The notes: generated by a model not told the origin, from the letters alone. Positions 15,208 through 24,743 are shown, numbered from the stretch's first letter. The stretch: DNA of 51,180 nucleotides from Streptomyces sp. H27-H5 (GCF_026627505.1 NZ_JAPNLK010000061.1:1-51180); one strand, 5' to 3'. Program-made: numbers and translations.

Positions 15208-17807
15208 CCACCGAGGACGGCACCACCACCGCCGGCGAAGACGACACCACCGAAGACCACGACACCACCGACCGGGGGCGCGTGCTCCCCGTCACCGACC
15301 TGTCCCTCGTCGTGCTCATCGGCGCCACCGGATCGGGCAAGTCCACCTTCGCCCGCAGGCACTTCAAGTCGACCGAGGTGATCTCCTCCGACTTCTGCCG
15401 GGGCCTGGTCGCCGACGACGAGAACGACCAGAGCGCGAGCAAGGACGCCTTCGACGTCCTGCACCACATCGCCGGCAAGCGGCTCGCCGCCGGCCGTCTC
15501 ACCGTCGTCGACGCGACCAGCGTGCAGCAGGAGTCCCGCCGACAGCTGGTCAGACTGGCCCGCGAGCACGACGTGCTGCCCATCGCCATCGTCCTCGACC
15601 TGCCCGAGGAGGTCTGCGCGGCACGCAACGCCACCCGGCCCGACCGGGCCGGGATGCCGCGCCAGGTCATCCAGCGGCACCGGCGCGAACTGCGCCGTTC
15701 GCTGCGCGGACTGGAGCGCGAGGGGTTCCGCAAGGTCCACGTCCTGCGCACCGTCGAGGAGGTCGAGACGGCCGAGGTGGTGCTGGAGAAGCGCTTCAAC
15801 GACCTCACCCACCTCAGCGGCCCCTTCGACATCATCGGCGATGTCCACGGCTGCGCCTCGGAGCTGGAGACCCTGCTCGCCACGCTCGGCTACGAGGACG
15901 GGGTCCACCCCGAGGGCCGCACCGCCGTCTTCGTCGGCGACCTCGTCGACCGGGGCCCGGACAGCCCCGGCGTCCTGCGCCGCGTGATGGGCATGGTCGG
16001 CTCGGGCAACGCCCTGTGCGTGCCGGGGAACCACGAGAACAAGCTGGGCCGCCACCTCAGGGGATCCGACGTCCGGCGGACCCACGGCCTGGCCGAGACC
16101 ATCGAACAGCTCGCCCGCGAGCCGGAGGAGTTCGTCCGGGAGGTACGGACGTTCATCGACGGTCTCGTCAGCCACTACGTGCTCGACGGCGGCAGGCTGG
16201 TGGTCTGCCACGCCGGGCTGCCGGAGAAGTACCACGGCCGCACCTCCGGCCGGGTCCGTTCGCACGCCCTGTACGGCGAGACCACCGGCGAGACCGACGA
16301 GTTCGGCCTGCCCGTGCGCTACCCGTGGGCGGAGGACTACCGGGGCAAGGCCGTCGTGGTCTACGGCCACACCCCGGTCCCCAACACGTCCTGGATCAAC
16401 AACACCATCTGTCTCGACACCGGCGCGGTCTTCGGCGGGAAGATGACCGCCCTGCGCTGGCCCGAGCGCGAACTGGTCGACGTACCGGCCGAGAAGGTCT
16501 GGTACGAGCCGGTCAAGCCGCTCGTCGCCGAGACCCCGGGCGGACACGACGGACGTCCGCTCGACCTGAACGACGTCATCGGCCGCCGGATCGTCGAGAC
16601 CCGGCACCTGGGCAACGTCAACGTCCGCGAGGAGAACGCGGCGGCGGCCCTGGAGGTCATGAGCCGCTTCGCGGTGGACCCGCGGCTGCTCCCGTACCTA
16701 CCGCCCACGATGGCGCCCACGGCCACCTCGCGGCAGGAGGGCTACCTGGAACACCCCGCCGAGGCCTTCGCGCAGTACCGCGAGGACGGCATCGAGCGGG
16801 TGGTGTGCGAGGAGAAACACATGGGCTCCCGCGCCACCGTCCTGGTGTGCCGGGACGCCGAAACCGCCCGCGAGCGGTTCGGGGTGGACGGCCCCACGGG
16901 CTCCGTCCACACCCGCACCGGGCGCCCCTTCTTCCACGACCCGGAGGTCACCGAGGAGGTGCTCACCCGGATCCGCCGGGCGCTCACCGACGCCGGGACG
17001 TGGGAGGAGCTGGACACCGACTGGCTGCTCCTCGACGGGGAACTGCTGCCCTGGTCGCTGAAGTCCACCGGCCTGCTGCGCAACCAGTACGCCGCCGTGG
17101 GCGCCGCCTCCAGCGCCGTGTTCCCCGACGCCCTCGCCGCCCTGGAGGCGGCCGGGGCCCGGGGCGTGGACACCGCCGCGTTGACCGCCCGCCAGCGCGA
17201 ACGGGCCGGCGACGCGGCCCTGTTCACCGACGCCTACCGGCGCTACTGCTGGAGCACCGACGGGCTGGACGGCGTACGGTTCGCGCCGTTCCAGATCCTG
17301 GCGGCCGCCGGGCGCTCGCTGGCCGCGGTGCCGCACGACGAGCAGCTGGCCCTCCTGGACCGGCTCGTCGCCGCCGACGAGGCGGCCGGCACCGGGCTGT
17401 TGCGCCGCACGGGCCGGATCGTGGTCGACACCGGCGACCAGGCCTCCGTGCGGGCGGGCACCGACTGGTGGCTGGAACTCACCGCCGCCGGCGGCGAGGG
17501 GATGGTCGTCAAACCGCTCGTGGCGTACGCCAGGGACGGCAAGGGGCGCCTGGTCCAGCCGGGGGTGAAGGTGCGCGGGCGCGAGTACCTGCGGATCATC
17601 TACGGTCCGGAGTACACGCGGCCGGACAACCTGGAGCGGCTGCGCGGGCGGTTCCTCGGCCACAAGCGCTCGCTCGCCCTGCGCGAGTACGCCCTGGGAC
17701 TGGAGGCGTTGGACCGGCTGGCGGCCGGTGAGCCGTTGTGGCGGGTGCACGAGGCGGTGTTCTCCGTCCTCGCGTTGGAGTCGGAGCCGGTCGACCCGCG
17801 GCTGTGA
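15204..17807 (+). CDS. pnkp: Polynucleotide kinase-phosphatase-ligase (Pnkp) of the RNA-repair system
   Basis: 867 residues, the usual Pnkp size. Module 1 is a 5'-kinase with P-loop GATGSGKST (40-48, K46). Module 2 is a binuclear metallophosphatase with GDVHG (D213, H215), GDLVDRGPD (D246, R250) and GNHEN (N276, H277), which removes 2',3'-cyclic and 3' phosphates. Module 3 is an adenylyltransferase with nucleotidyl lysine K538 in EEKHMGSR and a later DGELLPW block. Together with Hen1 it repairs RNAs cut by ribotoxins. All key residues are intact. The first 30 residues are a Thr/Asp/Glu-rich acidic extension. It is translationally coupled to hen1. Confidence 0.95.
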   Translation: MTTEDGTTTAGEDDTTEDHDTTDRGRVLPVTDLSLVVLIGATGSGKSTFARRHFKSTEVISSDFCRGLVADDENDQSASKDAFDVLHHIAGKRLAAGRLTVVDATSVQQESRRQLVRLAREHDVLPIAIVLDLPEEVCAARNATRPDRAGMPRQVIQRHRRELRRSLRGLEREGFRKVHVLRTVEEVETAEVVLEKRFNDLTHLSGPFDIIGDVHGCASELETLLATLGYEDGVHPEGRTAVFVGDLVDRGPDSPGVLRRVMGMVGSGNALCVPGNHENKLGRHLRGSDVRRTHGLAETIEQLAREPEEFVREVRTFIDGLVSHYVLDGGRLVVCHAGLPEKYHGRTSGRVRSHALYGETTGETDEFGLPVRYPWAEDYRGKAVVVYGHTPVPNTSWINNTICLDTGAVFGGKMTALRWPERELVDVPAEKVWYEPVKPLVAETPGGHDGRPLDLNDVIGRRIVETRHLGNVNVREENAAAALEVMSRFAVDPRLLPYLPPTMAPTATSRQEGYLEHPAEAFAQYREDGIERVVCEEKHMGSRATVLVCRDAETARERFGVDGPTGSVHTRTGRPFFHDPEVTEEVLTRIRRALTDAGTWEELDTDWLLLDGELLPWSLKSTGLLRNQYAAVGAASSAVFPDALAALEAAGARGVDTAALTARQRERAGDAALFTDAYRRYCWSTDGLDGVRFAPFQILAAAGRSLAAVPHDEQLALLDRLVAADEAAGTGLLRRTGRIVVDTGDQASVRAGTDWWLELTAAGGEGMVVKPLVAYARDGKGRLVQPGVKVRGREYLRIIYGPEYTRPDNLERLRGRFLGHKRSLALREYALGLEALDRLAAGEPLWRVHEAVFSVLALESEPVDPRL

Positions 17808-17977
17808 CCCCGCGCGGGCCGAGCCACCCGCACGGCGCGTAAAGCAAGGGCCCCCGTACGGCCTCGAATTAGGTCGTATGGGGGAACTTTCGCGGAGAAC
17901 TCCGGGAAAACCACCGGCGGGATCGTTCATCCAGGGCAGCGGAACGTCCGCGACCCCGAAAGGACGGAACCCCTCCT

Positions 17978-18481
17978 ATGAAGATGACCGCGCGCGGAAG
18001 CATTGCGGCGCTCATGACCTGTATGGCGGCGGCCGGCGCGGCCACCCCGGCCCTGGCCGACGCGGTACCCGTCGCCGTCCCGCTTGAGGCCGTCGAGACC
18101 ACGCTGGGCGTGGACACCCCGCGTGTGGCCACCGGTGTTCCGGTGCCGGTCGTCGGCGCCCCCGAGGCCCCGCGCCACCACACGGGAGACCTGCTTCCGA
18201 CCCCACTGCTCCCGGTGGTCCCGATCGGCACCGACCTCGGTCACACCCTCGTCACCTCCCCGGTGCCGAACCTGGCGGGCAGTCCCGAGACCGACGGCGA
18301 GGGTTCGGTGGAGGCCCCCTCGACGACCCTGCTCGCCAAGAGCCCCGGCGCGGTGATCGGCGCCCCGCTGGGCATGCCGGACGGGAGCAACTACGGGATC
18401 CCGCGCCTCACCACCCCGAAGCTGGGCCTGACCGCCCCCGAGCTCACCGGTGCCCCGGCGGCGCTTCTCGGCCTGCGCTGA
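17978..18481 (+). CDS. Small secreted Val/Pro-rich protein
   Basis: 167 residues. A clear Sec signal peptide (MKMTARGSIAALMTC, hydrophobic core, cleavage after ALADA near residue 28) is followed by a low-complexity mature part rich in Val, Pro, Thr and Leu, with no cysteine pair and no known motif. gaaagga lies upstream of the ATG. Streptomycetes encode several such small exported proteins of unknown role. It precedes arcA by 76 bases in the same direction, but a functional link is not evident. Confidence 0.7.
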   Translation: MKMTARGSIAALMTCMAAAGAATPALADAVPVAVPLEAVETTLGVDTPRVATGVPVPVVGAPEAPRHHTGDLLPTPLLPVVPIGTDLGHTLVTSPVPNLAGSPETDGEGSVEAPSTTLLAKSPGAVIGAPLGMPDGSNYGIPRLTTPKLGLTAPELTGAPAALLGLR

Positions 18482-18557
18482 GGGCTTCTCGGCCTGCGCC
18501 GAGGCCGCTGAGCCGACGCCAGGTCAAAAAGCGGCCCGGTCTGGGAATGTGTACGGC

Positions 18558-19784
18558 ATGGGATTCCATGTCGACTCCGAGACCGGGCGGCTTCGCCGCG
18601 TCATCCTCCACCGGCCCGACCTGGAGCTGAAGAGGCTCACACCAAGCAACAAGGACGCCCTGCTCTTCGACGACGTCCTGTGGGTGCGGCGCGCCCGCCA
18701 GGAACACGACGGCTTCGCGGACGTGTTGCGCGACCGGGGCGTCGCGGTCCACCTCTTCGGCGACCTGCTCCGGGAGGCCCTCGACATCCCGGAGGCGAGA
18801 CACCTCGTCCTCGACCGGGTCTTCGACGAGAAGGAGTACGGGCCGCTGGCCACCGACCACCTGCGGTCGGTCTTCGACGGGCTCTCCGCGCACGCGCTCG
18901 CCGAGGCGCTGGTCGGCGGGATGACCAAGCGGGAGTTCCTGGACGCGCACGCCGAGCCGGTGTCGGTCCGCTTCCACGCGATGGAGCTGGACGACTTCCT
19001 GCTGGGACCGCTGCCCAACCACCTGTTCACCCGCGACACCTCCGCCTGGATCTACGACGGGGTGTCCATCAACGCCATGCGCTGGCCGGCCCGGCAGCGC
19101 GAGACCGTCCACTTCGAGGCGATCTACAAGCACCACCCGCTCTTCACCTCCTCCGGCGCGTTCCACTACTGGTCGCAGGGGCAGGCCGACTATCCGTCGA
19201 CGATCGAGGGCGGCGACGTCCTGGTCATCGGCAACGGCGCCGTGCTGATCGGGATGAGCGAGCGCACCACCCCGCAGGCCGTGGAGATGCTGGCGCGCGG
19301 ACTGTTCGCCGCCGGGTCGGCGACCACCATCGTGGCGCTGGACATGCCCAAGCGGCGGGCCTTCATGCACCTGGACACGGTGATGACGATGGTGGCCGCA
19401 GATACGTTCACTCAGTACGCGGGACTGGGCATGCTGCGCTCCTACACGATCGAGCCGGGATCCGAGGCGAGCGAACTCAAGGTGACCGACCACCCGCCGG
19501 AGCACATGCACCGGGCCATCGCGGCGGCGCTCGGACTGGACTCGATCAAGGTGCTGACCGCCACCCAGGACGTGCACTCGGCGGAGCGGGAGCAGTGGGA
19601 CGACGGCTGCAACGTGCTGGCGGTGGAGCCGGGGGTCGTGGTCGCGTACGAGCGCAACGTCACCACCAACACCCATCTGCGTCGGGAGGGCATCGAGGTG
19701 ATCGAGATCCCGGGCAGTGAACTCGGGCGGGGCCGGGGCGGCCCGCGCTGCATGAGCTGTCCGGTGGAGCGGGACCCGGTCTGA
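18558..19784 (+). CDS. arcA: Arginine deiminase
   Basis: 408 residues, the normal length. It hydrolyses arginine to citrulline and ammonia. The guanidine-modifying fold is shown by FTRDTSAW, EGGDVLVIG, HLDTVMTM and the C-terminal CMSCPVERDP, whose first cysteine (C398) is the nucleophile by comparison with the Pseudomonas enzyme. ATG at 18558 was chosen because the family N-terminus (FHVDSETGRLRRVILHRP) starts immediately after it. The next gene encodes ornithine carbamoyltransferase, so this is a catabolic arginine pair. No carbamate kinase or arginine/ornithine antiporter is present in the window. Confidence 0.93.
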   Translation: MGFHVDSETGRLRRVILHRPDLELKRLTPSNKDALLFDDVLWVRRARQEHDGFADVLRDRGVAVHLFGDLLREALDIPEARHLVLDRVFDEKEYGPLATDHLRSVFDGLSAHALAEALVGGMTKREFLDAHAEPVSVRFHAMELDDFLLGPLPNHLFTRDTSAWIYDGVSINAMRWPARQRETVHFEAIYKHHPLFTSSGAFHYWSQGQADYPSTIEGGDVLVIGNGAVLIGMSERTTPQAVEMLARGLFAAGSATTIVALDMPKRRAFMHLDTVMTMVAADTFTQYAGLGMLRSYTIEPGSEASELKVTDHPPEHMHRAIAAALGLDSIKVLTATQDVHSAEREQWDDGCNVLAVEPGVVVAYERNVTTNTHLRREGIEVIEIPGSELGRGRGGPRCMSCPVERDPV

Positions 19785-19830
19785 CGTCGGCCGGAGGGCG
19801 CCGGCGGGCGGTGACCGAACCGGGAACGGG

Positions 19831-19863
19831 GGCTGTATATCAATGCGGAGGATCGTATAGACT
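19831..19863 (+). promoter_or_regulatory. AT-rich promoter/operator region before ornithine carbamoyltransferase
   Basis: An unusually AT-rich island containing tgtatatcaatgc and cgtatagact. The TAGACT (19858-19863) is a possible -10 box. The tgtatatcaat element loosely resembles an arginine (ARG) box half, but the match is imperfect, so ArgR control is only suggested. Confidence 0.3.
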
Positions 19864-19901
19864 TCCAGCATCCCCTGTCAGTGTCACCCTGGAGCGTCCC
19901 C

Positions 19902-20924
19902 ATGGCCACCGATCTCGTCGGCCGCAGTTTCCTCAAGGAGCTCGACTTCACCGCCGCCGAGTTCCGCGGCCTGATCGAGCTCGCCGCCGCCCTCAAGGCC
20001 GCCAAGCGGGCCGGGACCGAGCAGCGCCTGCTCCAGGGGCGCAACATCGCGCTGATCTTCGAGAAGACCTCCACCCGCACCCGCTGCGCCTTCGAGGTCG
20101 CCGCCGCCGACCAGGGCGCCCACACCACCTACCTGGACCCCACCGGATCCCAGATGGGGCACAAGGAGTCCGTCAAGGACACCGCCCGGGTGCTGGGTCG
20201 GATGTTCGACGGCATCGAGTACCGGGGCGACAGCCAGGAGATCGTCGAGGAGCTCGCCGCGTACTCCGGCGTGCCCGTCTTCAACGGTCTCACCGACGAC
20301 TGGCACCCCACCCAGATGCTGGCCGACGTGCTCACCATGACCGAGCACTGCGCCAAGCCGCCGGAGCGGATCACCTTCGCCTACCTCGGCGACGCCCGCT
20401 TCAACATGGGCAACTCCTACCTGGTGACCGGCGCGCTGCTGGGCATGGACGTGCGGATCGTCGCGCCCCGCGCCTACTGGCCCGCCGAGTCCGTGGTGGC
20501 CGCGGCCCGCGACCTCGCGGAGCGCAGCGGGGCCCGGATCACCCTCACCGAGGAGATCGCCGAGGGCGTGGCGCAGGCCGATTTCGTCGTGACCGACATC
20601 TGGGTGTCCATGGGCGAGCCCAAGGAGGTCTGGGACGAGCGGATCGCGGCCCTGTCCCCGTACGCCGTGACCATGGACGTGCTGCGCGCCACCGGCAACC
20701 CGGACGTGCGGTTCCTGCACTGCCTGCCGGCCTTCCACGACCTCGGGACGGCGGTGGCGCGGGAGATCCACGAGCGGCACGGGCTGGAGTACCTGGAGGT
20801 GACGGACGAGGTGTTCGAGTCCGAGCACTCGCTGGTCTTCGACGAGGCCGAGAATCGGCTGCACACCATCAAGGCCGTGCTGGTCGCGACGCTGGCCGAC
20901 CCCGGAGCGGTTCTCTCCGCATAG
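19902..20924 (+). CDS. arcB: Ornithine carbamoyltransferase (catabolic type by context)
   Basis: 340 residues. The carbamoyl-phosphate motif STRTR is at 57-61, and HPTQMLAD and HCLPAFHD are intact. It interconverts citrulline plus phosphate with ornithine plus carbamoyl phosphate. The ATG at 19902 has ggag 7 bases upstream. Adjacency to arginine deiminase, and no other arg genes around, favour a catabolic role, which is an inference; the anabolic ArgF protein is very similar. It has its own AT-rich promoter region after a 117-base gap. Confidence 0.9.
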   Translation: MATDLVGRSFLKELDFTAAEFRGLIELAAALKAAKRAGTEQRLLQGRNIALIFEKTSTRTRCAFEVAAADQGAHTTYLDPTGSQMGHKESVKDTARVLGRMFDGIEYRGDSQEIVEELAAYSGVPVFNGLTDDWHPTQMLADVLTMTEHCAKPPERITFAYLGDARFNMGNSYLVTGALLGMDVRIVAPRAYWPAESVVAAARDLAERSGARITLTEEIAEGVAQADFVVTDIWVSMGEPKEVWDERIAALSPYAVTMDVLRATGNPDVRFLHCLPAFHDLGTAVAREIHERHGLEYLEVTDEVFESEHSLVFDEAENRLHTIKAVLVATLADPGAVLSA

Positions 20925-21014
20925 TCATGCGGGTCGCGGGTCGCGGGTCGCCGGTCTCGGGGCCCGAGGCGCGCGGCTCCGGTCGGGTACCTCCAAGGCG
21001 GCCGCGCCGCCTCG

Positions 21015-21524
21015 TCACGCGTGCCGGCGCGCGGGCAGCGTGAACCACACCGCCTTGCCGTGCTCGGTGGGCCGGTGGCCGCAGGCGGAACTCAGCGTCC
21101 GGATCAAGAGCAGGCCCCGGCCGTGCTCCTGCCAGGGGTCGGGGTGCGCGTCGTCCCGGCGGGTCGCGAGATCGCCCGGCGGCCGGGGGTCGCCGTCGTG
21201 CACCTCGACCTGGCAGCCGTTCGCCAGCAGCTCCACGACCAGTTCGATGGGGGCCCGGCCCGCGGTGTGCTCGACGGCGTTGGCGACCAGTTCGGCGGTC
21301 AGCAGTTCCGCGGTGTCGCTGTCGGCGGCCGGTTCGATGTCGGCCAGGGCGGTACGGACCAGGGCGCGCGCGATGGGCACGGCGGCGGCCGTGTGCGGCA
21401 GGGCGATCCGCCAGGCGGATGGGTCGGGCAAGGCGGGGCCGTCCTTATCCAGGGGGAGGCGGGCCGGGGGTGGGTAACTCCCGGTTTCAACGATACGAAC
21501 CCGAAGTGTGGCCCTGTAGGGCAC
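21015..21524 (-). CDS. RsbW-like ATP-binding regulatory protein (HATPase_c)
   Basis: About 169 residues. The histidine-kinase-type ATPase boxes are visible: N box ELVANAVEHT, then VHDGDPRPP and GRGLLLIRTLS. Streptomyces have dozens of these small anti-sigma/serine-kinase-like proteins, which bind anti-sigma antagonists. The start is uncertain. The GTG at 21524 gives a sensible N-terminus ahead of RIVETGSYPPPARLPLD, a common opening in this group, while the longer frame upstream is Pro/Arg-rich and unlikely. It is divergent from the enoyl-CoA hydratase gene. Confidence 0.78.
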   Translation of the reverse strand: MPYRATLRVRIVETGSYPPPARLPLDKDGPALPDPSAWRIALPHTAAAVPIARALVRTALADIEPAADSDTAELLTAELVANAVEHTAGRAPIELVVELLANGCQVEVHDGDPRPPGDLATRRDDAHPDPWQEHGRGLLLIRTLSSACGHRPTEHGKAVWFTLPARRHA

Positions 21525-21614
21525 CCCGCCCGAAACGTGGGGGACCAGCGCCCCGGGCGGCGGGGACCTTCGGCGCGGGGGGTGTCGACACACGCGCGTC
21601 GGGTGTCGCGTTTC

Positions 21615-21655
21615 TGTGACGGGAGTCACGGACCGGTGATACCGTCGGTCGGGTG
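21615..21655 (+). promoter_or_regulatory. Promoter region of the CoA-catabolic operon with small palindrome
   Basis: The inverted repeat GTGAC-GGGA-GTCAC lies about 25 bases upstream of the GTG start, followed by a TGATAC element 10 bases before it. No ribosome-binding site precedes the GTG, so leaderless transcription with an operator at the palindrome is possible. Confidence 0.3.
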
Positions 21656-22480
21656 AGCCCCTTCCTCGGTTCCACCTCAGCGACCGAACGGTGGCGCCAC
21701 CTCCGGGTGACCCGGCAGGACGGCGTGGCCACCGTCACCCTCGACCGACCGGACAAGCTGAACGCGCTCACCTTCGGCGCCTACGCCGACCTGCGCGATC
21801 TGCTCGCCGAACTGTCCCGTGAGCGCTCCGTGCGCGCCCTCGTGCTGGGCGGCGAGGGGCGCGGCTTCTGCTCCGGCGGAGACGTGGACGAGATCATCGG
21901 CGCCACCCTCGCCATGGACACCGCCCAGCTCCTCGACTTCAACCGGATGACCGGCCAGGTGGTCCGGGCCCTGCGCGAATGTCCGTTCCCGGTGATCGCC
22001 GCCGTCCACGGGGTGGCCGCCGGGGCGGGGGCCGTCCTCGCGCTCGCCTCCGACTTCCGCATCGCCGACCCCACCGCCCGCTTCGCCTTCCTCTTCACCC
22101 GCGTCGGCCTCTCCGGCGGCGACATGGGCGCCGCCTACCTGCTGCCCCGGGTCGTGGGCCTCGGGCACGCCACCCGGCTGCTGATGCTCGGAGAGCCCGT
22201 ACGGGCCCCCGAGGCCGAGCGGATCGGCCTGCTCAGCGAGATGACCGAGGAGGGCAAGGCCCACACCCGGGCCGCCGAACTCGCCGCCCACCTCGCGGCC
22301 GGACCGGCCCTGGCCTACGCCCAGACCAAGGCGCTGCTGACCGCCGAACTCGACATGCCGCTGGCCGCCTCGGTCGAGCTGGACGCCAACACCCAGGCAC
22401 TCCTGATGAACGGCGAGGACTACGCGGAGTTCCACGCCGCCTTCACCGGCAGGCGCCCCCCGCAGTGGAAGGGCAGGTAG
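21653..22480 (+). CDS. Enoyl-CoA hydratase/isomerase family protein
   Basis: 275 residues with the crotonase fold. Visible elements are RPDKLNALTF, the oxyanion-hole segment GRGFCSGGDVDEI, and the second one GVAAGAGAVLALASDFRIA. It would hydrate or rearrange a CoA thioester made in the aromatic pathway encoded around it. The following monooxygenase/reductase gene starts 4 bases after its stop, which indicates one operon. In 2-aminobenzoate pathways a hydratase of this family acts after ring reduction; the exact step here is inferred. Confidence 0.87.
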   Translation: MSPFLGSTSATERWRHLRVTRQDGVATVTLDRPDKLNALTFGAYADLRDLLAELSRERSVRALVLGGEGRGFCSGGDVDEIIGATLAMDTAQLLDFNRMTGQVVRALRECPFPVIAAVHGVAAGAGAVLALASDFRIADPTARFAFLFTRVGLSGGDMGAAYLLPRVVGLGHATRLLMLGEPVRAPEAERIGLLSEMTEEGKAHTRAAELAAHLAAGPALAYAQTKALLTAELDMPLAASVELDANTQALLMNGEDYAEFHAAFTGRRPPQWKGR

Positions 22481-22484
22481 CCCC

Positions 22485-24743
22485 ATGGCCGTCGAGAAGA
22501 CCCTGCGGGTCGCCGTCGTGGGCGGGGGACCGGGCGGGCTGTACGCGGCGGCGCTGCTGGCCCGACAGGGCCACGCCGTGGAGCTGTGGGAGCGCAATGC
22601 CCCCGACGACACCTTCGGCTTCGGCGTGGTGCTCTCCGACGAGACCCTGGGCGGCATCGAACGGGCCGACGCGGTCGTCCACGCCGCCCTCAGCGCGGAG
22701 TTCGTCCGCTGGGACGACGTGGACGTCGTCCACCGCGGGCGCCTGCTGACCTCCGGCGGCCACGGCTTCGCCGCCCTCGGACGGCGCCGGCTGCTGGAGA
22801 TCCTGCACGAGCGCTGCGCCGGCCTCGGGGTCCGGCTCCGCTTCCGGGCCGAGGCACCGGACGCCCGGCAACTCGCAGCCTCCCACGACCTGGTGATCGC
22901 GGCCGACGGGGTGCACAGCGCCACCCGGGAGAGCGGCGCCGGGCACTACGGTCCCAGCGTCACCCCCGGCCGCTGCCGGTACGTCTGGCTGGCCGCCGAC
23001 TTCGCCTTCGAGTCCTTCCGCTTCGAGATCGCGGAGACCGAACACGGGGTCATGCAACTGCACGCCTACCCCTACGCCGCCGACGCCTCCACCGTGATCG
23101 TCGAGATGCGGGAGGAGGTGTGGCGGGCAGCCGGCCTCGACCTCGCCGACGAGGACGAGTCGGTGGCCCGCTGCGCCAAGATCTTCAGCGAGGCGCTGCG
23201 CGGCCGGCCCCTGCGCGGGAACCGCTCGACCTGGACCCGCTTCCACACCGTCGTCAGCGCGCGCTGGTCCCAGGGCAACGTGGCCCTCCTCGGCGACGCG
23301 GCGCACACCGCGCACTTCTCCATCGGATCCGGCACCAAACTCGCGGTCGAGGACGCGCTGGCCCTCGCGGAGGCCGTGGCGGCCGAACCGGACGTACCGG
23401 CCGCGCTGGCCGCGTACGAGGCGGCCCGGCGGCCCGCGGTGGCCAGCACCCAACGGGCGGCGGCCGCCAGCATGCGCTGGTTCGAGGAGATCGCCGGTTA
23501 CGTCGACCAGCCCGCCCGGCAGTTCGCCTTCAACCTGCTCACCCGCAGCCGGCGGGTGACCCACGACAACCTGCGGCTGCGCGACGAGCGGTTCACCGGC
23601 GCCGTGGAACGGGACTTCGGCTGCCCGGACGCGCACACCCCGCCGATGTTCACCCCGTTCACCCTGCGCGGACTCACCCTGCGCAACCGGGTCGTGGTCT
23701 CACCGATGGACATGTACTCGGCGCCCGACGGGACCGGCGTGCCCGGCGACTTCCACCTGGTGCACCTCGGCTCCCGCGCCCTGGGCGGCGCCGGGCTGGT
23801 CATGACCGAGATGGTGTGCGTGAACGCCGAGGGCCGCATCACCCCCGGATGCACCGGCCTGTACACCGCCGAACAGGCCGCCGGCTGGCGGCGGATCGCG
23901 GACTTCGTCCACACCGGCGCGCCCGGCGTCGCCCTCGGCGTCCAACTCGGCCACTCCGGCCGCAAGGGATCGACGCGCCTGATGTGGGAGGGCATGGACG
24001 ACCCCCTCCCCGAGGGCAACTGGCCCCTGGTCGCGGCCTCCGCCCTGCCCTACCGGCCGGGGATCTCCGCTGTACCGCGCGCCCTGGACGCCGAGGACCT
24101 GTCGGCGATCCGCTCGGACTTCGCGGCGGCCGCCGTCCGGGCCGCCGACTGCGGCTTCGACCTGCTGGAACTGCACTGCGCGCACGGCTACCTGCTCTCC
24201 GGGTTCCTCTCCCCGCTCACCAACCACCGCACCGACGCGTACGGCGGGCCGCTGGAGAACCGGCTCCGCTTCCCGCTGGAGGTGTTCGACGCGGTCCGCG
24301 CGGTCTGGCCCGACGACCGCCCCATGACGGTCCGGCTCTCCGCCACCGACTGGGCCCCCGGAGGCACCACGCCCGAGGACGCCGAACGGATCGCCGCCGC
24401 CTTCGTCGCCCGCGGGGCGGACGCCATCGACGTCTCGACCGGCCAGGTCGTGGCGGACGAGGCCCCGGAGTACGGGCGCTCCTACCAGACCCCGTACGCC
24501 GACCGGATCCGCAACGCCCTCGGGGTCCCCGTCATCGCCGTCGGCGCGATCTCCTCCTGGGACGACGTCAACTCGCTGCTCCTCGCGGGCCGCGCCGACC
24601 TCTGCGCGGTCGGCCGCCCCCACCTGTACGACCCGCACTGGACCCTGCACGCGGCCGCCGACCAGGCGTACCAGGGCCCGGCCGCGCCCTGGCCGGCCCC
24701 GTACCGCGCCGGCAGCCGCACACCCCCGACGGGTCGCGGCTGA
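22485..24743 (+). CDS. Bifunctional flavin monooxygenase/Old Yellow Enzyme fusion (salicylyl-CoA 5-hydroxylase / 2-aminobenzoyl-CoA monooxygenase-reductase family)
   Basis: 752 residues, a natural fusion. Residues 1-380 are an FAD-dependent aromatic hydroxylase: Rossmann VAVVGGGPGGLYAA, and LLGDAAHTAHFSIGSGTKLAVEDA. Residues 385-750 are an Old-Yellow-Enzyme reductase: FTLRGLTLRNRVVVSPMDMYSA, and the HCAHGYLLSGFLSPLTNHRTD catalytic region. Proteins of this architecture hydroxylate and partly reduce a CoA-activated aromatic ring, either 2-aminobenzoyl-CoA (Azoarcus) or salicylyl-CoA. A CoA ligase, acyl-CoA dehydrogenase, hydratase and RidA nearby support a full pathway, and RidA tips the balance to the amino substrate. 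Confidence 0.9.
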   Translation: MAVEKTLRVAVVGGGPGGLYAAALLARQGHAVELWERNAPDDTFGFGVVLSDETLGGIERADAVVHAALSAEFVRWDDVDVVHRGRLLTSGGHGFAALGRRRLLEILHERCAGLGVRLRFRAEAPDARQLAASHDLVIAADGVHSATRESGAGHYGPSVTPGRCRYVWLAADFAFESFRFEIAETEHGVMQLHAYPYAADASTVIVEMREEVWRAAGLDLADEDESVARCAKIFSEALRGRPLRGNRSTWTRFHTVVSARWSQGNVALLGDAAHTAHFSIGSGTKLAVEDALALAEAVAAEPDVPAALAAYEAARRPAVASTQRAAAASMRWFEEIAGYVDQPARQFAFNLLTRSRRVTHDNLRLRDERFTGAVERDFGCPDAHTPPMFTPFTLRGLTLRNRVVVSPMDMYSAPDGTGVPGDFHLVHLGSRALGGAGLVMTEMVCVNAEGRITPGCTGLYTAEQAAGWRRIADFVHTGAPGVALGVQLGHSGRKGSTRLMWEGMDDPLPEGNWPLVAASALPYRPGISAVPRALDAEDLSAIRSDFAAAAVRAADCGFDLLELHCAHGYLLSGFLSPLTNHRTDAYGGPLENRLRFPLEVFDAVRAVWPDDRPMTVRLSATDWAPGGTTPEDAERIAAAFVARGADAIDVSTGQVVADEAPEYGRSYQTPYADRIRNALGVPVIAVGAISSWDDVNSLLLAGRADLCAVGRPHLYDPHWTLHAAADQAYQGPAAPWPAPYRAGSRTPPTGRG

